From Myxococcales bacterium (GTDB lineage: Bacteria; Myxococcota_A; Bradymonadia; REDH01), in contig JACKDJ010000021.1 of the NCBI GenBank assembly GCA_020633625.1, positions 1 to 64,000 on the forward strand: DNA of 64,000 nt. The letters run 5' to 3'. The notes under the pieces are model-generated. The model saw nothing but the letters and a program-made list of their open reading frames with translations, was not told the DNA's origin and did no database searches. Numbering within the stretch: position 1 is the first letter of the stretch; each line of letters opens with the position of its first letter. The position numbers and the translations under genes are program-made. Shown piece after piece: positions 1 through 9,100 of this stretch.

Positions 1-418
1 CCGAGGCCGCGACCTCGACCTCCAGGACGATCGGGGCGCGCAGCGCCGTCCCTCTCGCGGCCACCAGCGGCGGCGCGAAGTGGCGGTTCTCGATGAACCC
101 GAGCGCGTTCCCGAACGGGTCGCGGACGGCTCCGACGACGATGTCCTCTCCCACGTCGTGGGGGGCCTCGAGGAGAGAGGCGCCGAGCTCGATCGCGCGC
201 TGCGTGTCGGCGGCGACGTTGGCCGAGGCCCAGTAGGGGATGGAGCCGTGGCCTCCCTCGCGCGGGACGACGCCAAGCTCGAAGCCGCCGATGTCGAACC
301 CGACGTAGAACGGCTGGTCGAAGTACGGCGCGACGCCGAACAGCCGGGCGTACCAGTCGCGCGCCGCCTCGACGTCGGGCGCGTCGAGCGCGTGGGTGCG
401 GAGTCCGCGAGGCGTCAT
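1..418 (-). CDS. VOC/glyoxalase-fold protein, 3' part outside window
   Basis: The minus strand reads from ATG at 418 to the window edge without a stop (139 codons). The start reads MTPRGLRTHALDAPDVEAA, followed by an RDWYARLFG segment and later VRDPFGNALGFIENRHF. This is the pattern of a vicinal-oxygen-chelate (glyoxalase/dioxygenase fold) domain, which usually runs about 120 residues. The last visible residues (APIVLEVEVAAS) resemble the first strand of an SRPBCC/AHSA1 domain, so the full protein may be a VOC-SRPBCC fusion; that is inference because the C-terminus is cut off. It is divergent from proA. The substrate cannot be predicted. An overlapping plus-strand frame at 80-778 is a codon-bias shadow. 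Confidence 0.75.
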   Translation of the reverse strand, partial: MTPRGLRTHALDAPDVEAARDWYARLFGVAPYFDQPFYVGFDIGGFELGVVPREGGHGSIPYWASANVAADTQRAIELGASLLEAPHDVGEDIVVGAVRDPFGNALGFIENRHFAPPLVAARGTALRAPIVLEVEVAAS

Positions 419-474
419 GTGTGGGCCCGGGGCGAGAGGTGGAGTCCGAGTAGCGCGCGGCGCGCGTGCCGGCA

Positions 475-536
475 ACGGTTGCGGCGCCACTCCGGGACGA
501 GTGGCACGGTTGCGGGGCCGCTCCGGGACGGGTGGC
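475..536. repeat. 31-bp imperfect tandem repeat upstream of proA
   Basis: Two adjacent 31-bp units, 475-505 and 506-536, match at 28 of 31 positions. Unit 1 contains the inverted repeat GCCACT-(8 nt)-AGTGGC; unit 2 has GCCGCT-(8 nt)-GGTGGC, which could still pair in RNA through G-U wobbles. The 8-nt loop CCGGGACG is identical in both. The repeat lies in the 202-bp divergent region between the VOC gene and proA. It could be a pair of operator sites or a repeated leader hairpin; no known family is recognised. Confidence 0.6.
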
Positions 537-620
537 GTCGGGCGGGCGACGGTGTTATCCGCTCGGGCAGACGCCGCCGGCGTCTTCCCCCGCCCTTCGG
601 CGGAGCCCTGATCAGAGGAA

Positions 621-1868
621 GTGATGTCATTGCGCCCCATCGCCGAGCGAGCCCGTCGTGCAAGCAGAGTCGTCGCGCGGACGCCGGGCGCTGTGCGGAC
701 GAGCGCGTTGCTGGCCATGGCCTCGGCTCTGGAGACGGAGTGCGCGACGATCCTGGCTGCGAACGCCCTCGACGTTGAGGCGGGTACCGCTGCAGGACTC
801 TCCCCGGCGTTCCTGGACCGGCTGCGACTCGACGAGGGTCGCGTCGCGGCGATGGCGCGCGCAGTGCGTGAGATCGCCGCTCAGGACGACCCGGTTGGCG
901 CGCTCGAGAGTCAGCGGATTCGGCCGAACGGTCTGCGCGTCGGCAAGATGCGCATCCCGCTCGGTGTCGTCGCCGTCATCTACGAGGCGCGCCCGAACGT
1001 GACGAGCGACGCGGCGGCGCTCGCGCTTCGGGCGGGAAACGCCGTGATCTTGAAGGGCGGCAGCGACGCGCGGCAGTCGAACGCCGCGATTGGCGCGGTC
1101 GTCACGCGCGCGCTGGCTGCCGCCGGGTTGCCCGAGGGCACCGTGGAGGTCGTCGCGAGCACCGATCGGGAGGGCATCGCCGAGCTGCTGACGTTCGACG
1201 ACCTGATCGATCTCGTGATCCCGCGGGGCGGCGAGGGGCTGATCCGCTTCGTCGCGGAGCGGTCACGGATCCCGGTGGTGAAGCACTACAAGGGAGTCTG
1301 TCACGTCTATGTCGACGGCAGCGCCGACCTGGAGAAGGCAACGCGGATCGTCGTCAACGGGAAGGCGAGTCGGCCGTCGGTGTGCAACTCGGTCGAGACG
1401 GTGCTGGTCGATCGGGAGGTCGCCACCGCGGCGGTTCCGGCGCTCTGCGCGGCGCTGGAGGGTCGCGGAGTCGTGGTCCACGGCTGCCCGGAGGTGATGG
1501 CGCTCGCGCCGCGGTCGGTGCCGGCGACGGCCGAAGACTGGGACGCGGAGTACCTCAGCCTGGACGTCGCCATGAAGGTCGTCGGTGGTCTCGACGACGC
1601 CATCGAGCACATCGAGCGGCACGGGACCGACCACACCGAGGCGATCGTGACGGAGAGCCTCGCGAACGCGGAGCGGTTCACGCGCGAGGTACTGTCGAGC
1701 TGCGTGATGGTGAACGCTTCGACGCGGTTCGCCGATGGCGGTGAGCTCGGCCTCGGCGCGGAGATCGGGATCTCAACCTCGCGCGTCCATGCGTACGGCC
1801 CGATGGGCGCCGAGGGGCTGACGACGACGCGTTTCGTCGTCCTGGGCGACGGCCAGATTCGGGAGTGA
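621..1868 (+). CDS. proA: Gamma-glutamyl phosphate reductase (ProA)
   Basis: Second step of proline biosynthesis: NADPH-dependent reduction of gamma-glutamyl phosphate to glutamate-5-semialdehyde in the cytoplasm. The 415-residue length matches the family. Recognisable segments are PLGVVAVIYEARPNVTSDAA, AGNAVILKGGSDA, VVKHYKGVCHVYVD and the catalytic-cysteine motif RPSVCNSVETV (Cys255, equivalent to the E. coli active-site Cys). It opens at GTG 621 followed directly by ATG 624, about 7 nt behind an AGAGGAA ribosome site, so either could be the start. No proB lies in the window. The next gene, rsfS, starts within 30-60 bp, so co-transcription is likely. Confidence 0.97.
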   Translation: MMSLRPIAERARRASRVVARTPGAVRTSALLAMASALETECATILAANALDVEAGTAAGLSPAFLDRLRLDEGRVAAMARAVREIAAQDDPVGALESQRIRPNGLRVGKMRIPLGVVAVIYEARPNVTSDAAALALRAGNAVILKGGSDARQSNAAIGAVVTRALAAAGLPEGTVEVVASTDREGIAELLTFDDLIDLVIPRGGEGLIRFVAERSRIPVVKHYKGVCHVYVDGSADLEKATRIVVNGKASRPSVCNSVETVLVDREVATAAVPALCAALEGRGVVVHGCPEVMALAPRSVPATAEDWDAEYLSLDVAMKVVGGLDDAIEHIERHGTDHTEAIVTESLANAERFTREVLSSCVMVNASTRFADGGELGLGAEIGISTSRVHAYGPMGAEGLTTTRFVVLGDGQIRE

Positions 1869-1895
1869 CGTGGGGCGCGTTCCCTGCTAGGCTGC

Positions 1896-2387
1896 GTGCA
1901 GCAAACGAGGACGTCCGTCGAGGTCGTTTTGAGCGAGTCCCCATCGCCGCAAGCAGCGGCCCCCCTGGACGGAGCGCCGGCCCCTGAGGCCGAAGCGTTC
2001 GACACCGAAGCCTTGGCGCTGGCCATCGCCGAAGCCGCGTGGGACCGAAAGGCACGCAACGTACGCGCGCTCGACGTGCGCGGGCTTGTCTCGTACACCG
2101 ACTTCATCATCGTCTGTCACGGCACCAGCCCGCGGCACGCGCAGTCGATCGCCGACAACGTCATCTACGAGCTCCGTCCTACCAAGGTACGGCCGCTCGG
2201 GATCGAAGGGGTCGACCGGGGCGAGTGGATCCTGGTGGACTTCGGTGACGCCGTCCTTCACGTCTTCAACGAGCCGACGCGCGTCGAGTACGGACTCGAG
2301 TCGGTCTACGCCGACGCCCCGCGGATGCCGCTCGACGCGCCTGCCGACCTCGAAGATCCGGAAGCCGCGGCGGCGCTGCGCCGGTGA
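1896..2387 (+). CDS. rsfS: Ribosome silencing factor RsfS
   Basis: RsfS/Iojap-family protein that binds ribosomal protein uL14 and blocks subunit joining during starvation. The core is clear: VSYTDFIIVCHGTSPRHAQS, then EGVDRGEWILVDFGDAVLHV and FNEPTRVEYGLE. The long Ala/Pro/Glu-rich N-terminus before residue about 38 is not typical. The frame can start at GTG 1896 (163 aa), but TTG at 1929 has an AGG a few bases upstream and would give a more usual 152-residue protein. Its TGA overlaps the GTG of rlmH in a GTGA motif, the common rsfS-rlmH pairing. Confidence 0.93.
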   Translation: MQQTRTSVEVVLSESPSPQAAAPLDGAPAPEAEAFDTEALALAIAEAAWDRKARNVRALDVRGLVSYTDFIIVCHGTSPRHAQSIADNVIYELRPTKVRPLGIEGVDRGEWILVDFGDAVLHVFNEPTRVEYGLESVYADAPRMPLDAPADLEDPEAAAALRR

Positions 2388-2848
2388 AGGTCGCGCTCAT
2401 CACGGTCGGCCGCACACGCGCGGCCTACTTCGATGATGCGTCTGCCGAGTACGCCAAGCGGATCGGACGCTACGCCACGCTCACCGAGCACGTGGTCCGC
2501 GACGTCAGGGGGCAGCCGCTCGACGTCGCTCGGCGCAGGGAGTCAGAGGCCATCCTCGATGCCGCGCCGCGCGGCGCGACGATCGTCGCGCTCGACGAGC
2601 GCGGCGAGCTCGTCACCAGCGCACAGCTCGCGCGCAAGCTGGAGCGAGCAGCCCTCGCCGGAGACAGCGCGTGGGCGCTGTGCATCGGTGGCGCCGACGG
2701 ACACGACGAGGTTCTGCGCTCCCGCGCGACGTGGACGTGGGCGCTCTCGACGCTGACCCTGCCCCACGAACTCGCGCGCGTCGTGGTTCTCGAGCAGCTA
2801 TACCGCGCTTTCACGATCATACGGGGCGAGGCGTACCACCGCGCCTAG
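2384..2848 (+). CDS. rlmH: 23S rRNA pseudouridine1915 N3-methyltransferase RlmH
   Basis: SPOUT-class methyltransferase that N3-methylates pseudouridine 1915 in helix 69 of 23S rRNA. It is 154 residues, as expected. Family features seen: an N-terminal KVALITVGRTR strand, the SAM-binding knot segment LCIGGADGHDEVLRSRA, and the C-terminal signature LTLPHELARVVVLEQLYRAF ending in EAYHRA. The GTG start overlaps the rsfS stop by 4 bp (GTGA), so translation is coupled. Confidence 0.96.
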   Translation: MKVALITVGRTRAAYFDDASAEYAKRIGRYATLTEHVVRDVRGQPLDVARRRESEAILDAAPRGATIVALDERGELVTSAQLARKLERAALAGDSAWALCIGGADGHDEVLRSRATWTWALSTLTLPHELARVVVLEQLYRAFTIIRGEAYHRA

Positions 2849-2998
2849 GTTGCGCTGGCTCGCGCACGGTGGGGCGGTGGGACTCGCGGCGCCGGGCTCT
2901 CGAGCGGGCCGTCTGCGAGTCGCGTTCTGGCGTGCTCCCCGCTTTGCCGTTTTGCGCAACGAGCGGGGCTGGAGTTCGACACACGCGCCCTCCCCCGC

Positions 2999-3661
2999 GT
3001 GTGGTTCGCCGTGCTCCCTACCCTCGTCGATCTGATCGCTCCTCCGCGCTGCGCCGTCTGCGGCGACTTCTCGATCGCCGGCGAGCGCGACATCTGCAGC
3101 GGGTGCTGGCCGCTGCTCACGCCCGCGGCCGTGGAGCCTTGTCCGGACGGGCTCGCGCGCATCGCCGCGGGTCTGTACGAGGCGGAGCTCCGGGCCGCCG
3201 TCCTTGCGCTCAAGTACGGAGGTCAACAGTGGAGAGGGGGCCCGCTAGGTCGCGCGATGGCGTCGCTGAGCGCCGACCTCCTGCCGCCGTTCGACGCGCT
3301 CGTCGCCGTGCCACCGAGCGCCGCTCGGCTTCGGCGCCGCGGGTACGACCAGGCGTTCGAGCTGGCGCGTGGTGTCGCGCGGACGCTTGGGTGCCGACTA
3401 GCCCCGCGCTGGCTGCGCCGTACGGTTGACGGTCCGCGGCAGGCGACGCTCGATGCTGCTGGGCGCGCGCGCGTCGTCGGGGCCTTCTCGGCCTGTGCGC
3501 CGCGGGGCGCGCGCGTGCTGCTGGTCGACGACGTGACGACAACGGGCTCGACTTTGTCGGCATGCGCGGCAGCGCTCGAGCGGGCTGGCGCTTGGGCGGT
3601 CTCGGGGTTGACTCTGGCGTACTCGGCTCGGCTCGATGACGACAGCCTGAGCGGTTCGTAG
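2999..3661 (+). CDS. ComF-family phosphoribosyltransferase-like protein
   Basis: The N-terminus carries a double zinc knuckle (Cys18-x2-Cys21 and Cys33-x2-Cys36) and the C-terminal half a type-I phosphoribosyltransferase fold, with the PRPP loop VLLVDDVTTTGST at about residues 174-186. The linking signature AVPPSAARLRRRGYDQAFEL is typical of ComF/GntX proteins. Length (220 aa) is normal. In competent bacteria ComF takes part in DNA uptake; in others the role is unclear, so no function is assigned here. It starts at GTG 2999, about 150 bp after rlmH; that gap shows nothing recognisable. Confidence 0.9.
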   Translation: MWFAVLPTLVDLIAPPRCAVCGDFSIAGERDICSGCWPLLTPAAVEPCPDGLARIAAGLYEAELRAAVLALKYGGQQWRGGPLGRAMASLSADLLPPFDALVAVPPSAARLRRRGYDQAFELARGVARTLGCRLAPRWLRRTVDGPRQATLDAAGRARVVGAFSACAPRGARVLLVDDVTTTGSTLSACAAALERAGAWAVSGLTLAYSARLDDDSLSGS

Positions 3662-3745
3662 CGACGCGGCGGCCCGGACCGCGGCAGGTCTCGCTCGGCG
3701 TGCGACTCGGACCCGAGGGGTGTACCCTTGACCTCTCGCCGCCCT

Positions 3746-3768
3746 CGGTGTTCAAAGGTGGAACACCG
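3746..3768. promoter_or_regulatory. 8-bp inverted repeat in the leader of the barrel gene
   Basis: CGGTGTTC and GAACACCG form a perfect 8-bp dyad around a 7-nt centre, ending 20 bp before the ATG at 3789. A TTGACC hexamer at 3728-3733 sits at roughly -35 distance from it, though no good -10 follows. It could be an operator or a leader hairpin that hides the ribosome site. Confidence 0.35.
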
Positions 3769-3788
3769 CGTCTGCACCCTCGAGCCGA

Positions 3789-5264
3789 ATGAACCGTCAC
3801 CGTCTCGCCCTCGCTGCCGCCGCAGCTTCGCTGTCGAGCGCGGTCTTCGCGCCGCCCGCGCGCGCCGCCGAGGTCACCGACGTGGTCGACGCGTTCGACG
3901 CCGAGACGAACGACCCGATCGACTTTCACATCGAGCCGACGTTCCGTCACTCGACGGAGACGGGGACGATCGCGCGCGAGCACGGGTGCCTGGACTGCAC
4001 CGAGCCACAGGTCGATTTTCGTCGAGAGCTCGACTATCGCACCGTCCGCAGCGAACTCGACTTCGACTTTCAGCTGGGCCTGCACCGGGACTTGGAGCTG
4101 CACGCCCGACTGCCGGTGGTCATCTCGCAGCGCACCACGCTGACCTACGCAGACGGCGTCAACGAGGACAACTCCTCGTTTGCGCCGTCGGACTCTGAGA
4201 TCGCGGCTGACCTCGATCCGGACGTCCGCGACTACTACGATGGTCCGTCTGGATCGACGGACGGCACGCACTTTGGGACCTACAGCCTCTTCGACGTCCC
4301 GAACGACGGACCGAAGCGGTCGGGGCTCGGCGACCTCTCGGTCGGGATCGCGTGGGCGCCATTCAACGACGAGCGTCAGACCTGGGGGTCGTCGCTTCGC
4401 CTCGGCGTCGACTACGTCGCCCCGACCGGCCGTCCGGCTAAGGGAGACAACACCGGGGTCGGGCGCGGCGTGCACGAACTCCAGCTCTCGCTCGCCGCGA
4501 GCCGTCGCGTCGCGCAGTACGTCGAGCCATACTTCACGTTCGACTTCAGCCAGCCGTTCGCGGCGCGCAACGGCCTGTTCGCGGAGAGCTCGCCGAACTC
4601 GACGACGCGCGCTCCCGGCGGGCGCCTCGGCTTTGGCGCCGGCACGGAGCTCATCCTGTTCGACGACCCGGCGTCTGGGCAGCACTACTCCTTCGATGTC
4701 GGATTCGGGTTCGGGTACACGCTCGAGGGCCGCGACTACTCCCCTATCTCCGACGCGCTCGCCACGTCGGCATGCAACGGGCTGACCGGATCGCAGGCGG
4801 GCCCAGACCGCTACGGCGGGGCAAACGGCAACGCGTACACCCCCGAACCCGACGGCGTGACCGCAGAGAACGCGGCGTGCGCCTGGGTCACGCAGCGACC
4901 CGCGAACATCGTCGAGGACGACGGGACGATCGGCGACCGTGTCTACTCGCACGACGGCATCACCGACATCGAAGGGCACGCCGACTTGAGCGGGCACACG
5001 GGCGTGAACTTGCAGTTCAGCCCCTACGTCGAGCTTCGCTTTCGGCTGGACCTGGACTGGATCTCGCCGCACCTGATCACGGCCGCTGATGCGGGGCGCG
5101 ACGGAGACTCGAGCGAGGTCGTCGAGCTCGACCCTGACCCCGAGGAAGGCGCGGTCGAGCGGAACCCGTTCTACGACCTGACGATGGACGCCGTCGGCCG
5201 ACGACTCCGCCAGGAGGGCGCGCTCGACGTCACCTGGGCGCTCACGGCCGCGTTCCAGTTCTAG
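3789..5264 (+). CDS. Putative outer-membrane beta-barrel protein
   Basis: Signal peptide: MNRHRLALAAAAASLSSAVF with cleavage after ARAA around residue 27. The mature 460-odd residues alternate short amphipathic stretches (FRRELDYRTVRSELDFDFQL, VEPYFTFDFSQPF, LQFSPYVELRFRLDLDW) with polar Asp/Gly-rich loops. The protein ends in the aromatic strand LTAAFQF, whose terminal Phe is the usual Bam recognition residue. These features suggest a barrel, but I cannot name a family. A CLDC pair (about residue 60) could form a disulfide. It stands alone between comF and the convergent rsmI. Confidence 0.75.
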   Translation: MNRHRLALAAAAASLSSAVFAPPARAAEVTDVVDAFDAETNDPIDFHIEPTFRHSTETGTIAREHGCLDCTEPQVDFRRELDYRTVRSELDFDFQLGLHRDLELHARLPVVISQRTTLTYADGVNEDNSSFAPSDSEIAADLDPDVRDYYDGPSGSTDGTHFGTYSLFDVPNDGPKRSGLGDLSVGIAWAPFNDERQTWGSSLRLGVDYVAPTGRPAKGDNTGVGRGVHELQLSLAASRRVAQYVEPYFTFDFSQPFAARNGLFAESSPNSTTRAPGGRLGFGAGTELILFDDPASGQHYSFDVGFGFGYTLEGRDYSPISDALATSACNGLTGSQAGPDRYGGANGNAYTPEPDGVTAENAACAWVTQRPANIVEDDGTIGDRVYSHDGITDIEGHADLSGHTGVNLQFSPYVELRFRLDLDWISPHLITAADAGRDGDSSEVVELDPDPEEGAVERNPFYDLTMDAVGRRLRQEGALDVTWALTAAFQF

Positions 5265-5308
5265 CGGGCGCTGGGCCCGGCGAGCGCGATCGCGGCGTCC
5301 CAGCGACG

Positions 5309-6145
5309 CTAGTCGTCGTCGCCGCCTGCCTGCAGCGCGAGCGCGAGCGCGTAGGCTTCTCGGGCGCTCGTGCCCAGCCTGCGGGCGACGATCTGGGCGG
5401 CCGTCTTGGTGTGAACGCCGGCGTCGACGAGCTCGCGCAACCACTCAGAGACGGCTGCGTCGTCGACGTCCTGCGGTGGCGCGCCGCCAATGCCGAGCAC
5501 CACCTCGCCGAGCACCCGGTCGCGTGCCGCGAGCGAGGCGTGGACCTCGCTGGCCGAACCGCGAATCCACTCCTCGTGCAGCTTTGTGAGCTCGCGGCCG
5601 ACGACCACGGGACGGTCGGGCGCGAGCGCAACCAGTGCTGCTAGCGTCGCGACGATGCGATTCGGGCTCTCGAGCGCCACTGTCGTTCCCGCGTACTGCG
5701 TCCACTCGGCGAGCGCGCGGTCGCGGTCACCGCCGCGACGCGGCGCGAAGCCGACGAACTGGAGGCGGTCGGCCGGGAGACCGGACGCGGCGGCGAACGC
5801 GAGCAGACTCGACGCGCCGGGGACGGGGACGACGGACACACCGGCTCCGATGGCGTCGCGCACCAGCACGAAGCCGGGGTCGGAGATGCACGGCGTTCCC
5901 GCGTCCGACACGAGCGCGGCGTTCACACCGGCCGCGAGCTCGGTAACGACGGCCGCGTGAGCGCCGCGGTCGGTGTGGTCGTGGTAGGCACGCAGGCGCG
6001 CACGGCTGCCGATGTGTTCGAGCAGCGGGCGCGTGCGGCGGGTGTCCTCCGCGAGGACGAGGTCGACCTCGCGGAGGACTCGAGCGGCTCGAGGGGAGAG
6101 GTCCTCGAGGTTCCCGATGGGGGTCGCGACGACGAAGAGGGTCAC
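5309..6145 (-). CDS. rsmI: 16S rRNA cytidine1402 2'-O-methyltransferase RsmI
   Basis: Tetrapyrrole-methylase-fold enzyme that 2'-O-methylates C1402 of 16S rRNA at the decoding centre. At 278 residues it has all landmarks: LFVVATPIGNLEDLSPRA at the N-terminus, LAEDTRRTRPLLEHIG, ALVSDAGTPCISDPG, VPVPGASSLLAFAAASGLP and FVGFAPRR. The stop is convergent with the barrel gene. The start is only 3 bp after the stop of the giant TPR gene, so it is probably transcribed with the glt cluster although functionally unrelated. Confidence 0.97.
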   Translation of the reverse strand: MTLFVVATPIGNLEDLSPRAARVLREVDLVLAEDTRRTRPLLEHIGSRARLRAYHDHTDRGAHAAVVTELAAGVNAALVSDAGTPCISDPGFVLVRDAIGAGVSVVPVPGASSLLAFAAASGLPADRLQFVGFAPRRGGDRDRALAEWTQYAGTTVALESPNRIVATLAALVALAPDRPVVVGRELTKLHEEWIRGSASEVHASLAARDRVLGEVVLGIGGAPPQDVDDAAVSEWLRELVDAGVHTKTAAQIVARRLGTSAREAYALALALQAGGDDD

Positions 6146-6148
6146 GCG

Positions 6149-9100
6149 CTACTTTGCAGCGAGCGCGAGTCCGAGGTCACGGCGAAGGGCGAAGTAGGGG
6201 TCGGAGATGTTGAAGAGGATGAGCTCCCGGACCTTGTCCTTGATGTCGGCCTTCGAGATCGACTGCTCGCGGTCGGTCTCGACCTTCATCGCGGTGATCG
6301 CGGTGCGGAGGTCACCGCAGAGGAGGAGTCCGACGCGGTTCGCGGTGTGGTCGACGGCGCGGAGCCACGCCGAGAGGTCGGGGCTCTTGCCGGTCTGGAT
6401 GATCGCCTGGAGCGCCCGCTGGATCTGGACGAGCACGGGGGGTGGCAGCTCCTGGATCACCTGCGCGTAGCTGGTGATTAGCTGTGCGTTCCCCTCGCCA
6501 ACGAGCTGGTTCGTGCTCGCAGCGTATGCCGCGAGGAAGAAGGTCTTCAGGTGCTCGGAGGAGGGGTACGCCGAGGCCAGGTAGAACTCGGGGCGGAGCA
6601 GCGTGACGGCCTTCGCGACCTGGAACGCGAGCTCGCGCTGCGCCTTTCCGGAGAGCATGTCCTTTCCGGCGAGGAGCGACGGCGGGTCGCAGTTCATGTT
6701 GGTGAGACCGTAGTGGTCCTGCTTCTCGTAGACAGCGACCTCGGTGAGCCCGATACGGCTCGCGCAGTACGACGCCATCTTGGTGAGCGGCATCTGCTGC
6801 TCGAGATCGAGCCGGTCGCGGCGCTTGTTGAGGCCCCAGTCCTTCGGGTCGCGCTTGAAGTGCGGCCGGAGGTGGACGGCGAGGAGGCCGAACAGGTTGG
6901 AGATCTGCGGGTCGAGGTCGGGGTGGTAGAGTCGCTGCGTCCAGACGTCGAGCGTGAGCTCGGACCGAGCCTCGAGGACGTTGGGGTGTAGGTAGCGCTC
7001 GTAGTACTTGGTCTCGTCGGGCGAGGCCTTCTGGAGCAGGGTGAGGGCCGCGGCCATGCACCAAGCCTCGTCGTACTGACGCTCGGTGAAGTAGGTCTTG
7101 AACAGAGCGCGGTAGCTCTCGATCCGGAACGGTGAGACCGCGATGAGCCGCTGGTGTTGGACGATGAGGTCCTGTGCAGAGCCGCCGCCTCGCTGCAGGA
7201 GATCCGTGAGGATCGCGAGGAGCGCCTCGTCGTCGGGTGCGAGCTGCGAGGCGACCTTGTAGGCGGCGATCGCGTCCTCGGGCTGCTGGAGGCGTGACCG
7301 GTAGATCTCGCCGAGGTTCTTGAGCAGCGTGACCTTGAGATCGACGGAGTCGCGGCCCCCCTCGGCCTCGACGCGGCCGAGCATGCGTCGGTAGTTCTGC
7401 TCGAGCGCCTTCCAGTCGCGCGAGGAGGTGAGGAGGTGGTCGATCGCCTCGAACGCCTGGAGGTAGTCGAACTTGGCGTCGAGCGCCTGGTTGAAGAAGT
7501 TCACGGCGTCGCCGGCTTCGCCGAGCTCGTCGCGGAAGATCGCGGCGATGGTGAAGCAGAGCTTGGCGAGTCGCTCGGGGTCCTCCTCCATCGAAGCGAG
7601 CTGACCGAGTACCTCGGTGGCGCGGCGCCAGTTGCCGGTGTCGGTGAAGATGTTGAGGAGCTTGTGGAGGACGACCTTCGAGCGCGGGTCGATGCGGACG
7701 GCCTCGCGATACGCCTCCTCGGCCGCGCCGACGTCCTCGAGCCCCAGGTAGCTGTCGCCGATGTCGACGAGCAGCTTGAAGCGCTCGAGCGCGTCGCTCA
7801 CGGTCGGGAGCACCCGGCGCTTCACGTCGACGATGTCGCGCACGTTGCCGGAGCGCTCGACGATCCCGAGGAGCTGGCGCAGCGCGCCTGGATGGTCGGG
7901 CTGGAGCTCGAGCGCGTTCAGGAACAGATGACGTGCTTCGCGCTCGTCGCCGGTCCCGAGCTTGATCTCGCCCGCCGCGACGTAGGCGCCGACCGCCTCG
8001 GCCGGCGGCATCGACGCGCCGTGCTGCGCGAGGAGCTCGATGTAGGTCTGGTACGCGGCGTCGGAGCGTCCGAGACGCGAGTAGAGTCGCGCGAGGCCCC
8101 GCAGCGCACCGATGTTCGACGAGTCGTGGTCGAGGACGTGCTCGTAGTGCTTCACGGCGTCGGGCTCGAAGCCGAGCTGCTCGTTACAGACGCCAGCGGT
8201 GAGGTGGAGGTCGCGAAGCTCGTCGTCACCGAGCTCCGCAGCACCGCGGAGCTGAAGCTGGAGCAGCGGACGCGCACGCGCCCACTCCTGCTGCTCGAAG
8301 AACATCGCGGCGAGCGGACGCGCCGCCGCGACGTTGCTCGGCTCGAGCTCGATCGCCTCTTCGTAGAGCTGCTGAGCGCGCTTCGTCTCGCCGAGCTCTC
8401 GCTCGTGGATCTGTCCCATGCGGACCATCAGTGCGGAGCGCGTCTGCAGGTCGCGGGCGATGTCGATCTGTGCCTGGATCATCGACAGCGCGCGGGCCCA
8501 GTCGCCGGACTCGGTGTGGATGCGCTCGAGCGCCTCCATCGCGGGTCCGAAGTCCGGGTCGATCTCGAGGCACCGCTCGAAGCGGAGGCGCGCCGCCGCG
8601 GTGTCGCCGATCGGGTCGGCCAGGAGTTGGCCGGCGCGGAAGACGAGTCGCAGCTGCGTGCTGGCGTCGGCGATGGCGCCGGCGAGCCGCTCGTACGCCG
8701 AGACTGCCTCGCGGTGCTGCTCGACGTTCTCGTACAGCGCACCGCTGCGCGCGAGCGCATCGATGTGACGCGGGTCGAGCTCGAGGACACGCTTGTACGT
8801 CTCCAACGCCGAGTAGGCGTCGTCCATCTGCTCGACCTGGACCTGCGCCATGCGGCAGAGGACATCGGTCTTCTCCGCGACGTCGGTCGTCGCATGGACG
8901 TGCCGCTCGAAAGTCTCGAGCAGCTCGGAGAACCGCTCCTGGTCGGTGAAGATCCGCTCGAGGGAGGTGATCGCCTCGAGGTCCTTCGGGTCGATCGACA
9001 GGATGTTCAGGTGCGCGCCGACCGCCGCGTCGACGTCGTCGAAGCGCTGCTCGTAGACGAGCGCCTGCTTCGCGAAGATGTCGATGCGCTCCTCGGAGGA

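Noticed and set aside
502..519. Sigma54-like TGGCAC...TGC before proA
   Set aside because: The GG and GC elements are 7 bp apart instead of 10, so it does not fit the -24/-12 promoter; it is part of the 31-bp repeat.
3210..5444. 744-codon minus-strand frame opposite comF and the barrel gene
   Set aside because: Antisense to two supported genes, Arg-rich and without domain features. Frames at 28962-30209, 22182-23720 and 58835-60523 were rejected for the same reason.
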